Under the pieces are notes generated by a model. It made no database searches. It was not told the DNA's origin and saw nothing but the letters and a program-made list of their open reading frames with translations. From Candidatus Woesebacteria bacterium RIFCSPHIGHO2_01_FULL_44_10 (GTDB lineage Bacteria > Patescibacteriota > Microgenomatia > UBA8517), in contig MGGO01000001.1 in the NCBI GenBank assembly GCA_001792465.1, positions 1-5,744 of the forward strand: a stretch of 5,744 nucleotides of DNA, written 5' to 3'. This document shows, in pieces, positions 1 through 4,925 of this stretch (the first letter of the stretch is position 1; every line of letters begins with the position of its first letter). The position numbers and the translations under genes were made by a program.

Positions 1-932
1 ATTTTTGCTTTCACTTTGCTTGCATTGCCTTTGTGAATTGCGTTTTCCAAGGCCGCCGGTACCAGGATATCAACATCCAAGGCCAGGAGATCCTCATTAC
101 TGATAGTTGAAGCAAGCGAGTCATTTTTGGCTTTGGCGGCAAGTTGTCGATCCACGTTCAAACCGGATGGCCGATAGACACCCCCGGTCGAATCAGAAAC
201 AGCCACCACCCGATACCCCTGGCTGCTTGCTAACTTTGCAAACCAACCACCTGCATTGCCAAAGCCCTGGATGGCAATTTTCAAAAAACTCTTTTTTAAT
301 TTCTTTTTGCCTACATAATCGTTCAAGACAAAAAGACCACCCATAGCTGTTGCCGAGTCCCTACCCAGCGAGCCGCCTAGTTCAAGCGATTTGCCGGTCA
401 CGACCGCCGGAGAGCTTGCCCCCAATTTTTTTTCGTAACTTTCCAAAAACCAGGCCATGACCTGTGAATCAGTATTGACATCCGGCGCGGGGATGTCTTT
501 CCAGGGGGAGGCAAATCGGATCATAAACTTCCCATATTCCCAGGACAACCTCATAAGCTCACTTTGGGAGAGCGCTTTGGGGTCAACGACAACTCCACCC
601 TTTGCACCTCCATACGGCAGGTCGACAACGGCGCACTTTAGGCTCATCCAAACTGAGAGAGCTTTGACTTCATCTCTTGTCACATCAGGGTGAAAACGGA
701 CACCTCCTTTGAATGGGCCCCTGGCGTTGTTGTGTTGGCAGCGGTATCCCACAAAGTTTTTCCTTTTGCCGTTATCCATGACAATAGATAATTTTTTCTC
801 CCAGAAATGCTGGGGTTTTTTAAGTTTTTTTATCGCCTCACTAAGAAGTTTTTTGTCTTGATTAAATGCCTCCTCGAGGTCGCCAACCACAGCGTCAATC
901 TGGCTCTTTGCAATGGCAAAAGAAGAAGTCAT
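1..932 (-). CDS. gdhA: Glutamate dehydrogenase, N-terminal 310 residues (3' end outside window)
   Basis: Reversible NAD(P)-dependent oxidative deamination of glutamate to 2-oxoglutarate and ammonium in the cytoplasm. My translation from the ATG at 932 runs open to the window edge, giving 310 residues of a family usually about 415-450 long, so roughly the last quarter is missing. The N-terminal substrate domain has GPFKGGVRFHP (Lys75), SLKCAVVDLPYGGAKGG (Lys99 and catalytic Lys111) and IPAPDVNTD (catalytic Asp151). These four residues keep the spacing of Lys89, Lys113, Lys125 and Asp165 in the Clostridium symbiosum enzyme. The KGG lysine, which binds the side-chain carboxylate, favours glutamate over leucine or phenylalanine. 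VVTGKSLELGGSLGR follows, then the Rossmann motif GFGNAGGWFA (223-232) with Asp247 at the end of the next strand. NAD versus NADP preference cannot be decided. The start is one base after the exonuclease stop (TAA T ATG), so translation is probably coupled. A GGGG about 10 bases upstream is the only Shine-Dalgarno candidate. Confidence 0.95.
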   Translation of the reverse strand, partial: MTSSFAIAKSQIDAVVGDLEEAFNQDKKLLSEAIKKLKKPQHFWEKKLSIVMDNGKRKNFVGYRCQHNNARGPFKGGVRFHPDVTRDEVKALSVWMSLKCAVVDLPYGGAKGGVVVDPKALSQSELMRLSWEYGKFMIRFASPWKDIPAPDVNTDSQVMAWFLESYEKKLGASSPAVVTGKSLELGGSLGRDSATAMGGLFVLNDYVGKKKLKKSFLKIAIQGFGNAGGWFAKLASSQGYRVVAVSDSTGGVYRPSGLNVDRQLAAKAKNDSLASTISNEDLLALDVDILVPAALENAIHKGNASKVKAK

Positions 933-933
933 A

Positions 934-1464
934 TTATTTTTCCCCGGCCATCTTTAAATAAACTTCTCTTAGAAGTTTTGCATCGTCAAGCGCATTGTGC
1001 ATTTTGTATTTTGAAGCGTCAATGTTAATCATCTTGAAGAAATTTTCTTTGTCTTCAGGATAATATGATTCCGGATTAATTCCCAGCGCCCATAAAACTG
1101 AGGCAAAATCAATCGGTAACCAGTGGAAAACGCTTTTATCTTCCCTACCAAATAACTTACAAATGTAGATGAAATCATACTGGTTAATCATCGAAACCAT
1201 ATATGGCTTCTCGCCCCCCACAAATTTTTTGATTTGTTTAGCTGCCTCCTGGCGACTCACTTTTGGCATTTTTAAAGTTGGTAAGATATTTTTCTTAACC
1301 CACGGGTCCACCGGCCCGCTATGCTCCAGCTCCAAATATAGTTCTTCGCCCGTCAGTTTCACCAAGCCAACAGAAAGGATCTCTCCCACATACGGGTCAA
1401 GACTCGAGAATTCAGTATCCAAAAAAATTATGTTTTTGGAATAGGGCTTGAATTTATATTTCAT
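934..1464 (-). CDS. DEDDh 3'-5' exonuclease, RNase AS (Rv2179c)-like
   Basis: This 176-residue protein is a single DEDDh nuclease domain. The metal-binding residues are all visible: Asp16 and Glu18 in FLDTEFSSLDP (Exo I), Asp97 in NQYDFIYICKLFG (Exo II), and His156 and Asp161 in HNALDDAKLL (Exo III, HxxxxD). It should therefore be catalytically active. The order DTEF, EILSVGLV, a glutamate-rich strand, then DPWVKKNILPTL, and the YDF-xx-CxLFG block, resemble from memory the mycobacterial RNase AS family, which trims poly(A)-containing RNA 3'-5'. They look less like oligoribonuclease or DnaQ epsilon. Substrate (RNA versus DNA) is inferred only. The ATG overlaps the stop of the upstream Bro-N gene as ATGA, and gdh starts one base after its own stop, so it sits in the middle of a coupled three-gene unit. 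No partner domain is fused to it. Confidence 0.85.
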   Translation of the reverse strand: MKYKFKPYSKNIIFLDTEFSSLDPYVGEILSVGLVKLTGEELYLELEHSGPVDPWVKKNILPTLKMPKVSRQEAAKQIKKFVGGEKPYMVSMINQYDFIYICKLFGREDKSVFHWLPIDFASVLWALGINPESYYPEDKENFFKMINIDASKYKMHNALDDAKLLREVYLKMAGEK

Positions 1465-2270
1465 GAACTTCCAGAAATAAAATTTGATTTTGTAACAATA
1501 GACCTTTTTAATCTTTTTTCTAAATCTTTTCTTGCCCGTCCGGCTACTCCACCACCCTCTTTAGCATCTTTCCGTAATTTTTTCACTCCTTTCGTATTCC
1601 TAACTTTATGTATCTCAGTTGTTGATCTTTCCCCAAGCATTGTAAAAAGAAGTTCGAAGTCATCCATATGATCTCTCAGATTTTGTCTTTTTAAACCTTT
1701 AATTTTCCGGTATTGTTTTGGAGTTATCCCAAAAGTAGCTTTGGAAATCTCGGCCGTCAATATCTCATAATCTTTTTTAATTCTCGCCCCTCTTTTTTGC
1801 CATTCGTCGGTTAACTCTTCGCGGATAGCAATTCCGCGCATTCTTTTCTCAATCCAACTTTCAGGGTATCCTTTCAGTTTATAAAGGAGCCTTGTTCGCT
1901 TTGTCGCCAGTTCCGGATCCTCAATTTCTTTAACTCTTTCATAGCCAACCTTGGCTAACCACCGTTTAAAAGGTTCTGCTTTGGGGGAGGGTACAGTCTG
2001 CACAATTCGAAACACAGTTTCTGTGCTGGCACAATCTGTCAATCTTAATTTCCTGTCTGGTGCTTCTAATTTCAACCGTACGATTTTTTCGTACACTTCG
2101 GAGAAACCCTCTTTTTTTAATTTGATTTTAAGGTCGCTCCAGTACCGCTTGGGAATGTTACTATCTGTAAGAACTGATACAACATCAATTACAGAAAACC
2201 ACCACTTATCCTTATAAACAACTCTCCTTACGTTTCTTCCCTTAAAAATTGCAATTCGAGTTGAAATCAT
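1461..2270 (-). CDS. Bro-N domain protein (phage antirepressor/DinD-like)
   Basis: A 269-residue protein with an N-terminal Bro-N type DNA-binding domain at about residues 5-120. It has IAIFKGRNVRRVVYKDKWWF, then FSVIDVVSVLTDS and KRYWSDLKIKLKKEG, and ends in KRWLAKVGYERVKEIEDPEL. Bro-N domains occur in phage antirepressors, baculovirus BRO proteins and chromosomal relatives. The second half (about 123-269) is strongly basic and probably helical. It includes ITPKQYRKIKGLKRQNLRDHM, ERSTTEIHKVRNTKG and a tail with KKLRKDAKEGGGVAGRARKDLEKR, a layout I associate with chromosomal Bro-N proteins labelled antirepressor or DNA-damage-inducible. A role in transcription control or DNA-damage response is inference. 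There is no clear Shine-Dalgarno sequence before the ATG at 2270. Its stop TGA overlaps the exonuclease start. Directly upstream lies a displaced copy of the secA 3' end, so this gene may once have followed secA directly. Confidence 0.8.
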   Translation of the reverse strand: MISTRIAIFKGRNVRRVVYKDKWWFSVIDVVSVLTDSNIPKRYWSDLKIKLKKEGFSEVYEKIVRLKLEAPDRKLRLTDCASTETVFRIVQTVPSPKAEPFKRWLAKVGYERVKEIEDPELATKRTRLLYKLKGYPESWIEKRMRGIAIREELTDEWQKRGARIKKDYEILTAEISKATFGITPKQYRKIKGLKRQNLRDHMDDFELLFTMLGERSTTEIHKVRNTKGVKKLRKDAKEGGGVAGRARKDLEKRLKRSIVTKSNFISGSS

Positions 2271-2301
2271 AATTTACACTAATCCAAATTAAATACGAAA
2301 T

Positions 2302-2339
2302 CAAGTGTGTATTACGAAGGCTGCTGAGGATAATGGCAC
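2302..2339 (-). pseudogene. Displaced secA 3'-end fragment (tail copy C)
   Basis: Thirty-eight bases match the genuine secA tail at 4888-4925 at 30 positions without gaps. Read on the minus strand in the secA frame they give Cys-His-Tyr-Pro-Gln-Gln-Pro-Ser-stop, against Cys-His-Tyr-Pro-Gln-Gln-Ser-Ala-stop in secA. Of seven coding differences five are silent third-position changes, and the post-stop sequence ACACACTTG is shared. Weaker similarity (CGTAT) continues to about 2288. Similarity stops abruptly upstream of the Cys codon, where the GNAT end begins. The silent pattern suggests that this piece diverged while still part of a working secA and was cut off later. No reading frame remains, so it is a remnant and not a gene. 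Confidence 0.85.
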
Positions 2340-2345
2340 CGTTAT

Positions 2346-2789
2346 CTATAAAATTAACTTTAATTCTGTGTCACCATTTGAATATTTTTTAGTAACCTCA
2401 AATCCCTTTTTCCGGTAAAGGGAGATTGCAGGTGTTAAACTGCTATCCGTCAGAATATGAATGGATTTAAAATAATTTCGCCTACTGTAGGAAAGGGCGT
2501 GATCTACTAATTTTTCTCCCAATCCCATTCCTCGATATTCCTTGTATAGGAAGAACTTTCTCAGCTCGGCTTGACCCTCACCATTGTCTTCAATCCCCAC
2601 AGAACCAATTATTCTATTGCGATCTTCCATAACAAAAAATTTACTTTTTCCCACACTGTAGAAATCAAATAAATCATAAAAATCAGGATCATATTTGGGA
2701 GAAGGTTTCCATCCGAACTCCGCCAGAACAACTGTAACTAATTTCTTTACTTGAATTTCGTCTTTCTTCTTGAAGTTTCTAATTTGCAT
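2346..2789 (-). CDS. GNAT family N-acetyltransferase
   Basis: A complete single-domain GNAT protein of 147 residues, usual length for the family, predicted to move an acetyl group from acetyl-CoA to an amine. Visible landmarks are the opening IRNFKKKDEIQVKKLV helix, the FFVMEDRNRIIGSVGIED strand pair, and motif A with AELRKFFLYKEYRGMGLGEKL, where Arg86, Gly89 and Gly91 form the R-x-x-G-x-G pyrophosphate loop. Motif B is SSLTPAISLYRKKGFE, the common end of GNAT folds. The acceptor cannot be read from the sequence. It starts 21 bases after the deacetylase stop with no obvious Shine-Dalgarno site (ACTACCTTC precedes the ATG), so it is probably translated from the same transcript. The stop TAG lies only six bases from the displaced secA tail, placing this gene at the downstream edge of a likely inserted block. 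Confidence 0.9.
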   Translation of the reverse strand: MQIRNFKKKDEIQVKKLVTVVLAEFGWKPSPKYDPDFYDLFDFYSVGKSKFFVMEDRNRIIGSVGIEDNGEGQAELRKFFLYKEYRGMGLGEKLVDHALSYSRRNYFKSIHILTDSSLTPAISLYRKKGFEVTKKYSNGDTELKLIL

Positions 2790-2810
2790 GAAGGTAGTAC
2801 GTTTCTTATT

Positions 2811-3545
2811 TTAATCCGCCTTTACATATCTAAAACATTCAAACCGCTTTCCCTTTATTGGGGGTGCAAAATAGTCCGTAGAGCCTTGTGCATGCTCCCT
2901 AGAATATTGTGATTTATGACATGCAATAGCCTTGGTTCTTTTTTCGGCAAATTCAGTCACGTCTACATATACAATATCCTGGTGACCCCATGAATCAACG
3001 AATAAAAATTCGGCCACGGAGTGGGTTGACAGTCCTTTCTGCAATTGGTTGGGGAAAAACAGATTATCACGGCTGTAAGGGTAGGCTGCATCAATCGTGC
3101 TGACGGCGGTGTTTCGGTGATCATGGTGATTGACATAATAGTTGCCCTCGAGATCTCTGATTAATACCTGTTCTGGGTTATGAGTCACTATCAACTCCGG
3201 CTTAAAACTCCTAATCGTTTCTACGATTTTTTCAATCGTATCGAGAGTGTTTTCAATCTCGCCGTCACCCAAGTTTAGGTTGATACTGTCGGCATCGCTC
3301 AAACCAAGTATTTTAAGAGCCTCCCTATCTTCTGATTCTCGGGTCTTGGCTAGTTCTTCTTCAGTAATAGCCTCTTGTCTAGAACCTTTATTCCCAGTCG
3401 TCATTTTTACCAATCTGATTTTTTTACCGTCTGCCACCAGCCGAGCAATTATTCCGCCGCAATAGATCTCAGCGTCATCTGGATGTGCAAAAACAAACAT
3501 TATTTTTTGTTTACTACCAAAAATATCTTTATAAGAGTCATTCAT
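2811..3545 (-). CDS. PIG-L/LmbE family N-acetyl deacetylase
   Basis: A 244-residue zinc-dependent deacetylase of the PIG-L (LmbE) family, whose members remove acetyl groups from N-acetylglucosamine conjugates (for example MshB and BshB in thiol cofactor synthesis) and related amino sugars. The zinc-site motif AHPDDAEI (His21, Asp23, Asp24) follows a short FVF strand. GGIIARLVADGKKIRLVKMTTGNKG is the typical next strand and loop. VNHHDHRNTA supplies His140, Asp142 and His143 of the HxDH motif. The end CHKSQYSREHAQG is also family-typical. No signal peptide or membrane segment is present, so it is cytoplasmic. The substrate is unknown. The start at 3545 is chosen because the HPDD motif lies about 20 residues in, as usual. 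It lies right behind a possible promoter and leads a two-gene unit with the GNAT gene. Confidence 0.93.
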   Translation of the reverse strand: MNDSYKDIFGSKQKIMFVFAHPDDAEIYCGGIIARLVADGKKIRLVKMTTGNKGSRQEAITEEELAKTRESEDREALKILGLSDADSINLNLGDGEIENTLDTIEKIVETIRSFKPELIVTHNPEQVLIRDLEGNYYVNHHDHRNTAVSTIDAAYPYSRDNLFFPNQLQKGLSTHSVAEFLFVDSWGHQDIVYVDVTEFAEKRTKAIACHKSQYSREHAQGSTDYFAPPIKGKRFECFRYVKAD

Positions 3546-3550
3546 ACTTA

Positions 3551-3556
3551 ATTATA
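3551..3556 (-). promoter_or_regulatory. Possible -10 box (TATAAT) for the deacetylase-acetyltransferase unit
   Basis: A perfect TATAAT ends only five bases before the ATG at 3545, so transcription would begin at or next to the start codon and the mRNA would be leaderless or nearly so. That agrees with the absence of a Shine-Dalgarno sequence. No good -35 hexamer is seen at 16-18 bases spacing. Two ACTTAA copies (plus strand, 3546-3551 and 3557-3562) lie 11 bases apart over this box. In such AT-rich sequence a chance match is possible. Confidence 0.4.
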
Positions 3557-3579
3557 ACTTAAAACTATTTACTGTAATA

Positions 3580-3635
3580 CTACCCATACTGGGGATAGTG
3601 ACAATTTTTGAAATGCTATCCAAACAGGGCATCGC
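3580..3635 (-). pseudogene. Decayed secA 3'-end/SEC-C fragment (tail copy B)
   Basis: In the secA frame 3580-3612 reads Phe-Lys-Asn-Cys-His-Tyr-Pro-Gln-Tyr-Gly-stop, against Phe-Lys-Lys-Cys-His-Tyr-Pro-Gln-Gln-Ser-Ala-stop in secA. Eleven bases, TGTCACTATCC, are identical to the genuine tail. Upstream, GATGCCCTGTTTGG and AGC resemble the Asp-Pro-Cys-x-Cys-Gly-Ser stretch of the zinc motif with an inserted base and small deletions, so the frame is broken. It lies 14 bases after the ATPase stop. The fragment also contains GGATAG and CTATCC as an inverted repeat with a 17-base loop. It is more degraded than copy C but extends further into the SEC-C motif. Confidence 0.7.
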
Positions 3636-3648
3636 ATAGGTTATTAAT

Positions 3649-4830
3649 CTAAAGCACTACTGGTGATAAAAACCCATTTTTCTCCTGGAATTTTTTAGAG
3701 ACTACAAAAGCTTGAGATACACTAAGCTCTGAAGACAATGCTGAGAGTTTGGACAGATCTTGCTGGGTGCCAGTTAGTTTTACTTCAAAAGCAGTATGTT
3801 TGTCTAAGATTGCATCAATCTCGGCAGTATTCCGTTTGTTATAGAAACTAACTTTTCCATATCTCACAAGTTGATTGATAATAGAATTTTCAAACAGTTG
3901 AGCTTCAGAAATCTTACCGATAATATTTAATAGTCCTGTATCAGTAAAGTAGACCTTTTTACCTCCAGCAACCGATCTATCTATACTTTTGCTAAGCTTT
4001 GGCAATAGTCTAATAAAAAAGGCTCCTTGTAAGAATTCAAGGAATCGGTATATCTTAACTCTATCAATAGAAAGTTCCCTTGATAGACGAGTTACATCAA
4101 GCATTGATCCAACTCGAGGCACTAGAAGTAAAATCATATCCCGAAGTTCCCGAATGTCTGAGTAATCAGACAAAATCTTAATATCTTTCTCAAAAAACGA
4201 AGCAAAGATATTTTTTAGAACCATTATTTTCGTATCCTTATCTTCTGTCGTTACTACCTCCGGAAAGCCACCATAGGTCAAAAAATCTTCATATTCTGCA
4301 ATACGAGCCTTATGAGTAAAAATACTGTTTTTCTTGTATGCATCCTGTAAAATAAAATTCTGAACCTCTTTTAGTGAGACTGCATCTTTAAAATAAAGAT
4401 ATTCCTGAAAGCTTAAAGGGGGAAGTTCGTACAAAAATTTACGACCAGATAACGATTCTGGAAATAGATTCTTAAGATAAAAACTGGAAGACCCGGTTAA
4501 ATAGAATTTAATACCATGATGGTCAATAAGATATTTAATGACTTTGGTGATTTCAGGGAAATTTTGGATTTCATCAATAAATACTGACAACTTACCTGCC
4601 TTTTTCCCCATGTCGGTAAGTCTTTTATAAATCACTTTATAATCTTCATCTTCAAAGATCTTTTGGTCGAGCGGATTGTCAAAATCAAACCACAATTTAG
4701 GTTCTTTAATTTCCTCGTATACTTGACGCATAAGGGTAGTTTTCCCAACCTGCCTCATTCCGGTAATAAGTAGTGCGTTTTTGTGATTAAGGTGCTTTAC
4801 TAATTCGTAATATAAGAGCCTCTTTTTCAT
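3649..4830 (-). CDS. AAA ATPase with C-terminal DUF4143 nuclease-like domain
   Basis: A complete 393-residue protein of the widespread single-gene ATPase family with DUF4143. Walker A is GMRQVGKTT (24-32), Walker B is LSVFIDEIQN (Asp86, Glu87), and sensor 1 is FYLTGSSSFYL (109-119). LSGRKFLYELPPLSFQEYL (127-145) is a strongly typical family block that includes the likely arginine finger Arg130. A winged-helix-like stretch follows at about 230-275 (LLLVPRVGSMLDVTRLSRELSI). The C-terminal part has YFTDTGLLNIIG, FENSIINQLVR and AEIDAIL with AFEVKL (Glu337, Asp339, Glu349, Lys351), which keeps a PD-(D/E)XK restriction-fold signature. The cellular role of this family is unsettled, and proposals include mobile or selfish and toxin-antitoxin-like functions. 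The gene is visibly more AT-rich than secA and gdh, stands alone between two secA tails, and has its own likely control region upstream. Transfer into this locus is a reasonable inference. Confidence 0.93.
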   Translation of the reverse strand: MKKRLLYYELVKHLNHKNALLITGMRQVGKTTLMRQVYEEIKEPKLWFDFDNPLDQKIFEDEDYKVIYKRLTDMGKKAGKLSVFIDEIQNFPEITKVIKYLIDHHGIKFYLTGSSSFYLKNLFPESLSGRKFLYELPPLSFQEYLYFKDAVSLKEVQNFILQDAYKKNSIFTHKARIAEYEDFLTYGGFPEVVTTEDKDTKIMVLKNIFASFFEKDIKILSDYSDIRELRDMILLLVPRVGSMLDVTRLSRELSIDRVKIYRFLEFLQGAFFIRLLPKLSKSIDRSVAGGKKVYFTDTGLLNIIGKISEAQLFENSIINQLVRYGKVSFYNKRNTAEIDAILDKHTAFEVKLTGTQQDLSKLSALSSELSVSQAFVVSKKFQEKNGFLSPVVL

Positions 4831-4845
4831 AGTGTAAATTTATTG

Positions 4846-4869
4846 TTACAGATTTGCGCAAATTTGTAA
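4846..4869. promoter_or_regulatory. 24-bp near-perfect palindrome, possible operator
   Basis: Eleven of twelve base pairs match around a centre between 4857 and 4858. The inner 12 bases, ATTTGCGCAAAT at 4852-4863, are a perfect palindrome, and the outer arms are TTACA and TGTAA. It lies 16 bases upstream of the ATPase ATG and just downstream of a possible -10 box, the usual place for a repressor site of a dimeric DNA-binding protein. There is no U-tract after it, so a terminator for secA is unlikely. It could instead be a recombination site at the junction. Confidence 0.5.
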
Positions 4870-4874
4870 AGCCT

Positions 4875-4880
4875 AGTATA
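4875..4880 (-). promoter_or_regulatory. Possible -10 box (TATACT) for the ATPase gene
   Basis: TATACT differs from consensus by one base and lies 18 bases past the secA stop, 44 bases before the ATPase start. A 5' leader of about 38 bases would then contain the palindrome at 4846-4869. No convincing -35 element is seen. The alternative is a TTTACA at 4865-4870 with a weak -10 further down. Confidence 0.3.
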
Positions 4881-4887
4881 CGGTAAA

Positions 4888-4925
4888 CAAGTGTGTGTTA
4901 CGCAGATTGTTGCGGATAGTGACAC
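4888..4925 (-). repeat. Genuine secA 3' end, parent of the tail repeats (copy A)
   Basis: This 38-base unit covers the last eight secA codons, the TAA stop at 4898-4900 and ten bases after it. It recurs at 2302-2339 (30 of 38 identical) and, in a decayed form sharing TGTCACTATCC, around 3580-3612. All three are direct repeats on the minus strand. Spacing from Cys codon to Cys codon is 1321 bases (A to B) and 1265 bases (B to C). It marks the upstream boundary of the probable inserted blocks. Confidence 0.8.

Noticed and set aside
107..693. Open frames on the plus strand opposite gdh
   Set aside because: They lie antisense to a clearly coding glutamate dehydrogenase frame and show no recognisable domain.
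1461..1464. Possible recoding of TGA as glycine, as in some candidate phyla
   Set aside because: The Bro-N gene ends at TGA within a standard ATGA overlap and no frame here has internal TGA codons, so normal stop use fits.
1489..1502. Ten-base match (TGTAACAATA) to the region before the ATPase start
   Set aside because: It is too short, lies on the opposite strand and falls inside the Bro-N coding sequence, so it is likely chance.
1951..2217. Plus-strand open frame opposite the Bro-N gene
   Set aside because: It is the shadow of the Bro-N coding frame, with a low-complexity product and no family features.
3580..3600. Small hairpin (CCC/GGG with flanking CTA/TAG) as a terminator of the ATPase gene
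   Set aside because: The stem is short with a bulge and no run of U follows. The sequence is better explained as a decayed secA tail.
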